Assembly: GCA_020796225.1 (NCBI GenBank)
Contig: CM036767.1
Span: 27,313,253-27,377,252, forward strand
Source of the DNA: Arion vulgaris
Taxonomy: Eukaryota; Mollusca; Gastropoda; Stylommatophora; Arionidae
Length of the DNA: 64,000 nucleotides
Direction of reading: 5' to 3'
Shown: positions 43,101 to 58,100 of the stretch, piece after piece
Layout: the number at the start of each line of letters is the position of its first letter
Numbering within the stretch: the stretch's first letter is position 1
Program-made: the position numbers and the translations under genes
The notes under the pieces: generated by a model
The model's database searches: none
Told to the model about the DNA's origin: nothing
The model's input: the letters and a program-made list of their open reading frames with translations, nothing else

Positions 43101-46100
43101 AATAAACAGAAACTGTAGAATGTCAGAATAAACAAACTGTAGAGATATCAGAATAAAAAACTATACAGATGTCAGAATAAACAAACTGTGTATAGATACA
43201 ATAAACAAACTGTATAGATATCAAAAGAATAAAAATAAACTGTACATGAATGTCAAGAATAAACAAACTGTACAGATATCAAGAATAAACAAAAACTGTA
43301 CAGATAACCAAAGGAATAAAAACAAACTGTACAGATACCAAGAATAAAAAATTGTAGAGATATCAAAGACAAACAAACTTTGTAGAAGATATCAATAGCC
43401 AGTAAACCTATTACCAGATATCAAAGAATAAACAAACTGTACAGATATCAGAATAAACAAACTGTAGGAATACTCAGAATAAACAAACTGTACAGATATA
43501 AAGAATAAACAAACACATTGCGAATGCCAAGAATAAACAAACTGAGATATAGAGAATAAACAAAAGCTGTACAGATATCAGAATAAACAGAAGCTGTACA
43601 GATATCAAAATAACAAACAAACAGTGCAGATATCAGAATAAGCAGACTGTACAGATGTCAAGAATAATAAACAAACTTGTACAGATACAAAGAATAAACA
43701 GAGCTGTAGAGATGTCCAGAATAAACAAACTGAGATATCCAGAATAAACATACATTGGAGATATCAAGAATAAACAAACTGTGGAATATCAGAGGCAGAA
43801 GCACATAGAATATCAGAATAAACAAACTGTAGAGATATAAAGAATAAAACTGTAGAATGTCAGAATAAGCAAACTGTACAGATAATAAGAATAAACAAAC
43901 TGTGCAGATATAAAAAATAAAACAAGCATATAGATATCAAGAATAAATAAAATACCAGTACAGATACTCAGAATAAACAAAACTGTGGGTCTAAGAGCCA
44001 AACAGAGCTACAGAATATCAGGAATAAACAGGCACAGCAGAGATATCAAGAATAAACAAACTGTAGAGATATCAGAATAAACAAAAACACAGATATCAAG
44101 AATAAACAAACAATGAATATCAGAATAAAATAACAAACTGTACAGATATCAAGAATAAACAAAGTGTGGAGATATCAAGAATAAAAAAAACTCTAGAGAT
44201 ATCAAGAATAAACAAACTGTACAGATACTCAAGAATAAACAAACTGTACAGATATCAGAATAAACAAACTGTACAGATACCAGAATAAACTAGCTGTAGA
44301 TATCCAAGAATAAACAGAACTAGTACAGATATCAAAAATATAAACAAACTATTCACAGATATCAGAATAAACAAACTGTACCAGATGTCAGAATAAACAA
44401 ACTGTACAGATATCAGAATCAAACAAACTATACAGATGTCAGAATAAACAGGCAGCTGTACAGATATAAAAATAAACTCAAACTGTATAGATATCAAGAA
44501 TAGAAATTAGCTGTACAGATGTCAAGAATAAACAAACTATCTTGCAGATATCAAGAATAAACAAACTGTGCAGATAACAGGAGCCGACAACTGTGCAGAT
44601 TGCAGAATAAACAAATTGTAGAGATATCAAAGACAAACAAAGCTGTAGAGATATCAATAATAAACACCATTAATGCGAATGTCAGAATAAACAAACTGTA
44701 CTGATGTCAAGAATAAACAAACTCTGAGAATGTCAAGAATAGAAACTGTACTGAATGTCAAGAATAAACAAGCTGAACAGATGTCAGAATAAACAAGCTG
44801 TCCACAGATATCAAAAAAAGAATAAACAAACCTGTACGAATATCCAAGAATAAACAAACTATTGAATGTCAAGAATAAACCGCTATTACTCAGATGTCAA
44901 AATGTTTCGCTATGCACAGATATCCAGAATAAAAAGAGTGCTGATGTCAAAATACAACCGAAGCTCACAAGAATATCAGAATAAACAAACTGTATGGATA
45001 TCTCAGGGTAAATGGGCTGTACAGGTGTCAGAGCCAAGCAAACTGTACGCAGATGTCAAACAAAACAAACTGCGGATGTCAAGAATGAGCAAACTGTACG
45101 GATATCAAAGAATAAACAAAACTGTACAGATGTCAAAAGAATAAACAAATCTGAAGTGTCAGAATAAAAAACTCTAAGATATCAAGAATAAACAAACTGT
45201 GTACAGATATCAAGAATAAACAAACCTGTAGAGATATCAAGAATAAACAAACAACTACAGATGTAAGAATAAACAAACTGTGGAAGAATCTCAAGAATAA
45301 ACAAACTGTTGAGATATCAAGAATAAACAAACTGTTGAATATCAGAATAAACAAACATGTAGAATATCAGAATATACAGGCTTTGTGGGAATATCAGAAT
45401 AAACATAAAGCTATTACATGCAGATGCTCCAAAAAAATAAATAAACTGTAGGTCTCAGAATAAACAAACCTGTATGAATATCAAAAAAATAAACAAACCT
45501 ATTACAGATATCCAAGAATAACAAGTGCACAGATATCAGAATAAACAAACTGTACAGATATCAAAAAGGTAAAATATAATGGAGAGATATCAAAAAAGAA
45601 TAAAGCATACAGATATCAAAAATAAACAAACTGTACAGACTCAGAATAAGCAAATTGCTGAATATCAGAATAAACAAACTGTACGAATGTCAAGTAAACA
45701 AACTGTACAGATATTAAGAATAAATCGTGTGCGTATCAAAAGAATAAATGACTGTAGAGATATCAGAATAAACAAACTGTACAGATATCAGAATAAACAA
45801 ACTGTACAGATGCAGAATAAACAAACTGTAGAGATATCAAAGATAAACAAACTGTAGAATGCTCAGGAATAAACCTTACCTTGGAATGTCAAGAATAGAA
45901 GCAAACTGTGGAGATGTCAAGAATAAACAAAGCTGCAGAATATCAGAATAAACAAACTGTAGCAGAGATGTCAAGAATAAAAGAAAACTGCTACAGATGT
46001 CAAGAATAACAAACTGTACAGATACCAGAATAAACAAATTGTAGAGATCTCAAAGAATAAGCTTCTTTGTAGAGATATCAAGAATAGAAGCAAACTGCTT

Positions 46101-49100
46101 GCGAATGTCAAGAATAAACGACACAACTGCAGGTGTAAAGAATAAACAAACTGTGCAGATATAAGAGCAACAAACTGTACAGATACAGAATAAACAAATT
46201 GTAGAAGAATATAAAGAATAAACAAACTGTGAGAGATATCAATAATAGGCGCAAACTTTATATTACAGATACTCAAGAATAAACAAACTACAGATATAGG
46301 GAATATAAACAAACTGTAGAGATGTCAGAATAAACAAACTGTACAGATACAGAATAAACAAACTGTACAGATACCAGAATAAGAAGCAAACAGCAGAGAT
46401 ATATAGAGAATAAACAAACTGTACAGATGTCAGAATAAACAAATACAATATTGCAGATATCAGAATAAACAGAGCTATTCACTGAATATCAGAACAGTAA
46501 ACAGACTGTACAGATATCAGAATAAACAAACTGTACAGATACCAGAGAATAAACAAACTGTAGGGATATCAGGAATAAACAAACTGTGGGATGTCAAGAA
46601 TAAACATACATTGGAATGTATCAAGAATAAACAAACTGTAGAATATCAAGAATAAAAAACTGTAGGAATATCAAGAATAAACAAACTGTAGAAGATAAAT
46701 CAAGAGCAAAAACTGTAGAGATATCAAAATAAACAAACTGTACAGATATCAAGAAATAAACAAACTGTACAGATATAAAATAAACAAACTGTATAGATAT
46801 CAGAATAAATATTCTTACGAATGCTCCAGAATAAACAAACTGTAATACCAGAATAACAAACTGTACAGATATCAGAATAAACAAACTGCTTAGAGATATC
46901 AGAATAAACAAACTGTATGAAGATATCAAGAATAGACAAGCTGTCACTGAATATCAAGAATAAACAAACTGTAGAGAGATATCAAGAATAAACAAAGTGT
47001 GGAAATGTCAAGAATAAAAAAAAACTCTAGAGATATCAGAAGAATAAACAAACTGTACAGATATCAAGAATAAACAAACTGTACAGATATCAGAATAAAC
47101 AAGCTGCTACGGAATTTAAAATAAACTAACTGTATAGATATCAGAATAAACAAACTTGCACAGTGCTCAGAATAAACTAAACCCTCATTGCGAATGTCAG
47201 AATAAACAAAGCTGTACAGATGTCAGAATAAACAGAAGCTGTACAGATGTCAAAAAGAATAAACAAACTATTGCAGATGTCAGAATAAACAGAAACTGTA
47301 CTGAATGTCAAGAATAAACAAGCTGTACGAATGTCAAGAATAAACAAACTCTAGAATGTCAAGAATAAAAACTCTGAATATCAAGAATAAATAAACTGTA
47401 CAGATATCAAGAATAAACAAACTGTAGGAATATCAAGGCAAACAAACTGTACAGATATCAGAATAAAAGCAAACTGTGGAGATATCAGAATAAACAGAGC
47501 CTGCTGGAGATATCAAAAGAATAAACAAGCTGTTGAGATATCAAGAATAAACAAACCTGTGGAATGTCAGAATATACAAACTGTGTGGAGATGTCAAAGA
47601 ATAGAAGCAAACCTTCTCAAATATCAAGAACAAACAAACTGTGGAATGTCAAGGAATAAACAAACTGTACAAATACTCAAAAAATAAACAGAAACTGTAC
47701 AGATATCAAGGAATAAGCAAATTACCAGATATCCAGAAATAACCCTTTGTATAGATATCCAGAAATAAACAAGCACAACAGAGATATCAAGAATAAACAT
47801 ACATTGGAGATATTCTCCAGAATAAACAAATGTACAGATATCAGAATAAACAGGCTGTGAGATATCAGAATAAACAAACTGTACAGATGTCAAAAAAAGA
47901 TTAAACAAAAAGTGTGGAGATATCAGAATAAAAAACTCTAGAGATATCAGAGAGAATAAACAGAAACTGTACCAGATATAAAGAATAAAGCAAACTATTG
48001 CCAGATATCAGAGCCAGAAATAAACTGTGTACGAATGCAAGGAGCTATTTAACTGTATAGATATCAAGTGAAGCAAACTGTACAGATATCAAGAATAAAC
48101 AAACTGTACAGATATCAAATAAATATTTATTACAGATGCTCAAGAATAAACAAACTGTGAATATCAGAATAAACAAACTATACAGATGTCAGAATAAACA
48201 AGCTGTAGATATAAAAAATAAACAAACTGTATAGATATCAAGAATAAATTAACTAATACAGATATCAGAATAAACAAGCTGTACAGATATCTCAGGAATA
48301 AACAAACACTCAACTACAGATAACAAAAAGAATAAACAACTGTATAGATACTATGAGAAGACAAACAAGTTGTAGGAATGTAAAGAATAAGCAAACATAG
48401 AGATATCAATAATAAATAAACTGCTTTGATACTCAGAATAAACAAACTACAACACTGATATCAGAATAAACAAACTCTAGAAGATATCAAGACCAACCAA
48501 ACATACAGATATCAAGAATAAGCAAACTGTACCTGAATGCTTCAAGAATAAACAAACTGTACAGATAGCAAAATAAACAAAAGCTGTACAAATGTCAAAA
48601 TAAACAAACTGTACAGATATCAGAATAAACAAACTGTATAGATATCAAGAATAAACAAGCTGTTTAGATATCAAGAATAAACAAACACACCTTTAGATGC
48701 CAGAGAATAAACAAACTGTAAGATGTCAAACCAATGACTGCTGTAGATATAAGAATAAACAAACTGTACAGATATCTCAAAATAAAAAGAAACTGTACTG
48801 AAATATAAGGAATAAGAAACAGAAACTCTGAAGATATCAAAAGAATAAACAGAAACTGTTGCAGATATCAGAATAAATAGACTGACACAGGCATCAGAAT
48901 AAACAAACTGTACAGATATCAAAAAAGAAAAAACAAACTGTACAGATATCAAGAGCAAATCGACATACAGATATCAGAATAAACAAACTGTACAGATGTC
49001 AGAATAAACAAACTCTAGAATCATCAAAGGCAAAAAAACTTTCTAGAATATCAAAAGTAACAGAAGCATAATATATAAATATCAAAGAATAAACAAACTG

Positions 49101-52100
49101 TAGAGATATCAAGAATAAACAAACTCTTTGAATATCAAGAATAAGCAAACTGTACTAGAATATCAAGAATAAACAAACTGTTAGATATCAAAAATGTCTA
49201 AACCTTGGAGATATCAGAATAAACAAACTGTACAGATGTCAGAATAACAAACTGTGGAGATCTCAAGAATAAACAAACTATTTTTAGATATAAAATAAAA
49301 ACAAAAACTTCTTACCAGATATCAAGGGAATAAACCAAATTGCTGAATATCTAAGAATAAACAAGCTGTAAGATATCAGGTAAGAAACTGTGGAGATATC
49401 AAGAATAAAAAACTGTACAGATATCAAAAAATAAACAAACTAATACAGATATCAGAATAAGCAAATTACTGAATGTCAAGAATAAACAAACTGTACAGAT
49501 ATCAAAGTAAACAAACTGTACAGTTAATTAGAATAAATAAATTGTACTGATATCAAGAATAAACAAACTGTAGAATGCTCAGAATAAACAAACTGTGCGA
49601 ATGTCAGAATAAACAAACTGTGCAGTACAGAATAAACATTTGTAGAATATCAGAATAAACAAACTGTAGAATGTAAAAAGAATAAACGCTATGGAATATA
49701 AAGATCAGCTGAAGCTGTGGAGATATCAAAGAATAAACAAGCTAACAGAGATATCAAAAAGAATAAACAAATATTAGATAACATCAGAATAAAAAACTAT
49801 ACAGATGTCCAAAGATAAACAAACTGTACAGATACCAGAATAAACAAATTGTAGAGATATCAAGAATAAACTATTTGTAGAGATATCCAAGAATAAACAT
49901 TAGTACAGTCTCAGAATAAATAAAAGCTTTGTACAGATATCAAGAATAAACAAACTGTACAGATAACAAGAACTCAAACAAATATTACAGATATGCAAGA
50001 ATAAATAAATTGTAGAATGTCAGAATAAACCGACTGTAAATATCAATAATAAACAACAAACTGTACAGATGTCCAAGAATAAAATAAACTGTACAGATAT
50101 CAGAAATTAAACAAACTACAGAAGATGTCAGAATAAACAAACTATGTACAGATACCAGAATAAACCAGCTGTGCAGATGCAAGAATAAACAAACTGTAAG
50201 AGATATAGAGAATAAACAAGCTATGTATAGATATCAGAATAAACCAACTGTGAATACTCAAGAATAAATGACTGTACAGATCTCAAGAATAAACAGGCCT
50301 AGCAACACGAATATCAAGAATAAACAAACTGTACGAAAGATACCAAGAATAAAGCAAACTGCCAGAGATATCAGAATAAAACAAGCTGTAGAGATGTCAG
50401 AATAAACATACATTGGAATATCCAGAATAAACAAACTGTGGAGATGTCAGAATAAAAAAACTGTGAGATATCAGAATAAACAAACTGTAGAGATATCAGA
50501 TAAAAAAGGCTTCAACAGAGAATATCAGAATAAACAAACTGTACAGATGTCAAAATAAACAAACTGTGCAGATACAAAAAATAAACGCAAACTGTATAGA
50601 TATCAAGACAAATAAGCACCACCAGAATATCAAAAGAGACCGACTCAAACACCTTATTACCAAGAATAAACAAACTGTACCGGAATATCAGAATAAACGC
50701 AAACTGCTCAGAGATATCCAGAATAAACAAACTGTAGAGATATCAAGAATAAACAAACTGTACAGATGTCAAGAATAAACAAACTGTGAGAATGTCAAGA
50801 ATAAACAAGACAGGAGATATCAAGAATAAAAAAATCTGGGAATGTCAAGAATAAATAAACTGTACCAGATGTCAAAAATAAATGGAAGCTGTACGAATAT
50901 CAAAATAAACAAAGCTGTACAATTCCAGAATAAACTAACTGTATAGATATCAGAATAAACAAACTGTACGAATGTCAAGAATAAACAAGCAACACGAATA
51001 TCAGAATAAACAGAAACTGTACAGATATCCAGAATAAACAAACTGTACGAATGTCAAAATAAACAAACTGTACAGATATCAGAATAAACAAACCACATAT
51101 GTCAGAACAAACAAACTGGCACAGATATCAGAATAAAAGAGCAGACTCTAGAGGATATCAGAATAAAAAGCTCTGAGATATCAGAATAAACAAATACAAT
51201 ATGAATATCCAAGAATAAACAAGCTGTGAGATATCAAGAATAAACAAACTGTATGAATGTCAAAGAACAAACAAACTGTGGAGATATCAAGAATAGACAA
51301 ACTGTGGGAATATCAAGAATAAACAAATAGTATTGAGATATAAAGAATAAACAAACTGTGGAATATCTAGAATAAACAAACTGTACAGATATCAGAACAG
51401 AACAAACTGTGGAGATATCAGAATAACAAACAACACAGATGTCAAAAATGAAGCAAACTGTACAGATATAAGAATAAAGCAAATTGCACAGATATCAGAA
51501 TAAACTAACTGTATAAGATACTCAGAATAAACAAACACAGTAGGAATGTCAAAGAATAAACATATGGAGATATGAGAATAAACCAAACATGCACAGATAT
51601 CAAGAATAAACAAATGCAGTACCAGATATCAGAATAAACAAACACAGTACAGATATCAAAAAAGAATAGAAACCGACTCTAGAGAGATATCAAAGAATAA
51701 AAAACTTCTCTGGGATATAAGAATAAACAAACTGTACAGATATCAAAAGACAAACAAACATGTAGAGATATCAGAATAAACAAATGTACAGATATCAAGA
51801 ATAATAAACAAACTACCTTAAATATCAAGAATAAACAAACTTGTAGGTGTCAGAATATAAACAAACATTGAGATATCAAGAATAAACAGGCTTCTGTGGA
51901 GATATCAAGAATATGCAAACTGTGGAGATATCAAGAATAAACAAACTCTTCCACGAATATCAAAAAAAGAACAAACAAACTGTGGAATATCGAACCGACA
52001 AACTGTACAGATATCAAAAAATAAACAAACTGTACAGATATCCAGAACAGCGGTGCACAGATATCAGAATAAACTAACTGTATGAATATCAGAATAAACA

Positions 52101-55100
52101 AACTGTAGAGATATCAGAATAAACAAAAATGTAGAATGTCAAGAATAAAAAACTGTAAAAATGTCAAAATAAAACAAACTGTATGAATGTCAGAATAAGC
52201 TTAGTACAAAAGATATCAAGAATAAAAGCAAACTGCTTCTAGAATACTCAAAAGAGTAAACAAACTGTACAGATATTAGAATAAAACAAATTGTACTGAT
52301 ATCAAGAATAAATGGAAAACTGTACAGATATCAGAATGAAGCAAACTGTGCGAAGATGCCAAGAATAAACAAAACTGTAGAATATCCAAGGGAATAAACA
52401 TGCCTTGGAGATGTCAAAGAATAAACAAACTGTGGGAGATATCAGAATAAAAAGCATGAGATATCAGAATAAAACGAAACTGTAGAGATATCAAGAATAA
52501 AAACCATGAGAATATCAAAAAATAAGCAAACTATACAGATGTCAGAATAAAATAAACTCTTTGGAATGCAAAATAAACAAACATGTAGATATAAAGAATA
52601 AATGGGCTGTATGAATATCAGAATAAACTCAAACTGTACGAATATCAAGAATAAACAAACTGTACCAGATACTTAAAAAGAATAAACAAACTGCTGGGAA
52701 ATGCAGAATAAACAAATTGTAGAATACTCAAGAATAAACAAACTGTAGAGATATCAATAATAAACAATGTACAGATATCTAAGAATAAACAAACTGTATT
52801 TGATATCAAGAATAAACAAACTCTAGAGATATCAAAAAGAATAAACAAACTGTACAGATATCAAGAATAAACAAACTGTACAGATGTCAAGAATAAACAA
52901 ACACACAGATGTCAAAATAAACAAACTGTACAGTTATCAGAATAAACAAACTGTACAGATATCAAGAATAAATGGCTTCTGTACAGATATCAAAGAATAA
53001 ACAAGCCTTTTTGAATGTCAGAATAAAAAAAAACTGTACTGATATCAGAATAAACAAACTCTAAAACACAAGAATAAAACAAACCTGTACAGATATCAAG
53101 AATAAATAGACTGTATGAGTGTCAAGAATAAACAAACTGTGCAGATATCAAGAAAAAACAAAACTTTATTTTGAATGCTCCAAAGAATAAACAAACTGTA
53201 CAGATACTCAAGAATAAACTTAAACATGCAGATATCAAAGATAAACAGAGCTCTAGAATATCAAGAATAAAAAACTCTAGGGTATGGGAATAAACAAACT
53301 GTAGATCTCAAGAATAAATAAAGCTGTAGAGATATCAAGAACAAACAAACTGTACAGATATCAGAATAAATGACTGTGGAGATGTCAAATAAACAAACTG
53401 TTAAAGTATCAGAATAAACAAACTGTTGAGATATCAAGAATAAACAAACTGTGGAGATATGAGAATATGAGCTATCAGAATATCCAAGAATAAACAAACT
53501 GTACAGATATAAAGAATAAACAAGAGCTGTTCTTAGAATCTCAGGAATAAACAAATTGTACTTCAGTATCCAGAATAAACAAACTGTAGAATATCAAGAA
53601 TAAACAAACTATTGTACAGATATCAGAATAAACAGGCTAACCATAAGATACACCATGAAGGCAAACAAACTGTAGAATGTCAGAATAAACAAGCTGTAGA
53701 GATATCAAGAATAAACATACCTTGGAGATATCAGTATAAACAAACTGTGGAGATATCAGAATAAACAAACTGTAGAGATGTCAAAAGAATAAACAAACTG
53801 TGAGATATCAAGAATAAAAAGCTTATACAGATGTCAGAACCAAACAAACTGTACAGATATAAAAAACAAACAAACTGTATGAGTATCCAAGAATAAATAA
53901 GCTTCTTACAGATATCAGAATAAACAAACTGTACGAATATCAAGAATATAAACAAATAGTACCAGATAACATAAAGAAATGAAACAAAGCTGTACAGATG
54001 CAAGAATAAAACAAATTGTAGAGATATCAGAGAATAAACAAACTGTAGAGATATCAACTAATAAACAAACTGTGTACAGATATCAAGAATAAACAAACTG
54101 TACATATATCAGAATAAACAAATGCTTAGAATGTCAGAGCAAACAAGCTGTACAGATACCAGAATAATAAACAAACTGTACCGAATTAAGAATAAACAAA
54201 CCTGCAGAGATATGAAAGAGAGAATAAACAAACAGTAATAGGCCTCAAGAATAAACAAACTATTGCAGATATAAGAATAAATAAACTGTACTGAATGTCA
54301 GAATAAACAGACACAATACAGATGTCAGAAGAATAAACAAACACAGTACCAAGATACCAGAGAATAAACAAACTGTAGAGATATAAAAAGAATAAATAAA
54401 GCATACTTATAGAATATCAGAATATAAACATACGTGGATATCAAAATGAAACAAACTGTAGAATATCAAAAGAATAAAAAGGCTTTGTAGAATATCAAGA
54501 ATAGAAGCAAACTGTAGAATGTCAAGAATAAAAAACTGTAGAGATATCAAGAATATTAAACAAACATACAGATCTCAGAATAAACAAAGCTGTACAGATA
54601 TAAAAAATAAACAAACCTTGTAGATATCAGAATAAATAAACCTGTACAGATATCAAGAATAAACAAAACTGCTTCTAGATATAGAATAAAACAAACTGTA
54701 CAGATATCAGAATAAACAAACATAGAGATATCAGAATAAACAAACAGCAGAGATACTCAGATAAACAAACTGTACAGACATAAAGAATAAACAAACACAG
54801 TAGAATGTCAGAATAAACAAACTGGTGTACAGATATCCAGAATAAACAAGTGGAGATATCAAGAATAAAAAAACTCTAGAGATATCCAGAATATAAAACC
54901 AAACTGTACAGATATCAGAATAAACAAACTGTACAGATATCAAGAATAAACAAACTGTACAGATACCAGAATAAACTAACTGTATGGAATGTCAGAATAA
55001 ACAAACTGAATATCAAGAATACAAACAAACTATTTCAGATATCCAAGGAATATAAACAAACCTTGCAGATATCAAGAATAAACAAGCTGTACAGATATCA

Positions 55101-58100
55101 AGAATAAACAAACTGTACAGATATCAAGAATGAAACTTTAAACTGTACGGAATGTCAAGAATAAACAAACTATACAGATGCTCAAGAATAAGCAAACTCT
55201 AGAATACTCAAGAATAAACAAACTAACCACGATGTCAGAATAAATAAACTGTAGAGATATGGGAATAAACAAACTGGCCTGCAGATATCAAAATAAACAA
55301 CTGTGGAATATCAGAATAAACAAACTGTAGAATATCAGAATAAACAAACTGTTGAATATCAAAAGAATAAACAAACTGTGGAATATCAAAAAATATACAA
55401 ACTGTGGGAGATATCAGAATAAACAAACTGTAGATATCAAGAACAAACAAGCTGTGGAATATCCAGAGAGAATAAACAAAAGCTATGCAGATGTCAAAAT
55501 AAACAAACTGTACACGAATATCAAGAATAAGCAAATTACTGAGATATCAGAATAAATAACATAATATCAGATATCAGAATAAACAAAGCTGTAGAGATAT
55601 CAAGAATAAACGTACATTGGAGATATCAGAATAAATAGAAAACTATTTTGAATGTCAAGAGAATAAGAAGCAAACTGTGAGATATCAGGAATAAACAAAT
55701 ATAGAAATGTCAAGAATAAAAACACAACAGATATCAGAATAAACTAAACTGTTGCAGATATCCAAAATAAACAAACTGTGCAGATATAAAAAATAAACAA
55801 ACTGTATGAATGTCAAGAATAAATAAACCAGCGCAGATATCAGAATAAACAAACTGTGTACAGATACCAAATAAACAAACTGTACAGATATCAAAGATAA
55901 ATAAACTGTTAGGAATGTCAAGAATAAACAAGCTGTAGAGATATCAAGAATAAACAAACTGTACAGATATCAGAATAAACAAACTGTAGAGATATCAGAA
56001 TAAACAAACTGTACAGATATCAAGAATAAATAAGCAGTGTATAGAATATCAAGAATAAAAAAAAACTCTAGAATATCAAGAATAAACAAACTGTACAGAT
56101 GTCAGAATAAACAAACTGAAATACAGATGCCAAAGAATAAACTGCTGTCATAGATATCAAGAATAAACAAACACAACACAGATCTTCAAGAATAAACAAA
56201 CTGTACCCATATATCAGAATAAGCAAACGCTGTACAGATATCAGAATAAACAAACCCTTCTACAGATATCAGAATAACAAACTGTACAGATGTCAGAACC
56301 AAACAAACACAATATGAATGTCAAGAATAAAAAAAGCTGTACTGATATCAGAATAAATAAATCTAGAGATATCAAGAATAAACAAACCTTGCAGATATCA
56401 GAATAAATAGACTGTTACAGGTGTCAGAATAAACAGACTGTACAGATATCAGAATAAACAAACATCTGAATACATAGAATAAACAAACTCTAGAATGTAA
56501 TAATAAACATGCCTTGGAGATATCAGAATAAACAAACAATGGAATATCAGAATAAAAAACTATGAATATATCAAGAATACAATTTGTATGAGAATATGAG
56601 AATAAAAAAAAACTGTAGAGATATCCAGAACAAACAAAACTATACAGATGCTCAAGAATAAACAAACTGTGTACCCAGATACCAAGAACAAACAGAATTG
56701 TATAGAGATGTCCAGAATAAACAAACTGTACAGATACCAGAATAAACAAACTCTGGGAATGTCAAGAATAAAACATACCTCAGAATGTCAGAATAAAACA
56801 AACTGTGAGATGTCAGAACAAAAAACTGTAGAGATATCAGAATAAATGAAACCTTGAGATATCAAAAAGTAAAAACATAGAAGAGATATCAAGTATAAAC
56901 AAACTATACAGATGTCAGAATAAACAAAGCTGTACATATACCAGAATAAACAAATTGTAGAGAATGTCAAGAATAAACAAACTGTACAGGTACCAGAATA
57001 AACAAACTGTGCGGAATGCAAGAATAAACAAAGAGTGAGAGATATCAGAATAAACAAACTGTGCAGATGTCAGAATAAACAAACTGTATTTTTCAGATAT
57101 CAGAGAATAAACAAACTGTACAGATATCAAGAATAAACAGACTGTACAGATATCAAGAATAAACAAACTGTACAGATATCCAGAATAAACAAACTGTAGA
57201 GATATCAAGAATAAACAAACTGTAGAATATCAAGAATAAACATGCACCTTCAGAATATCAGAATAATCAACAAACTACAGCAGAATGTCAAAAGAATAAA
57301 AAAACATGGGGCTGCCTCCAAGGGAATAAACAAACTGTAGAGATATCAGAATAAAAAAAAAACTGTAGGAATATCAAGAATAAACAAACTGTACAGATAT
57401 CAAGAATAAACAAACTGTGCAGATATAAAAATATTGAAACTGTATAGATATCAAGTATAAATAAACTGTATGAATGTCAAAGAATAAACAAACTGTACAG
57501 ATACCAAGAATATAAACAGAAACTGTACAGATATGAGATAATAGAGCTCTAGAGATGTCCAGAATAAATAAATAGAGATATCAGAATAGAAACAAACTGT
57601 ACGAAAATGTCAGGAATAAACAAACTGTAGAGATATCAAGAGAATAAACAAGAAGCTGTACAGATGTCAAAGACAAACAAACTATTACAGATATCAGAAT
57701 AAATAAGCTTTGTACAGATACCAGAATAGACAAACTGTAGAGATATCAAGAATAAACAAAGCTGTACAGATGTCAGAATAAACAAACTGTACAGATATCA
57801 GAATAAACAAATATTGCAGATACTGAATAAACAAACTGTACAGATATAGAATCGAAATAAACTGAGATAACAAGAATAAACAGAAGCTGTGGAATATCAA
57901 AAAATAAACAAACTGCTTGCAGATATCAGAATAAGCAAACTGTACAGATATCAAGAGAAAAAACAAAGTATGAAGATATCAAGAATAAAAAACTCTGGGA
58001 ATGTAAAGAATAAACAAACTGTACAGATATCAAAATAAACAAACTGTACAGATATCAGAATAAACAAAAGTGTGAAAGATATCAAAATAAAAACTCTACA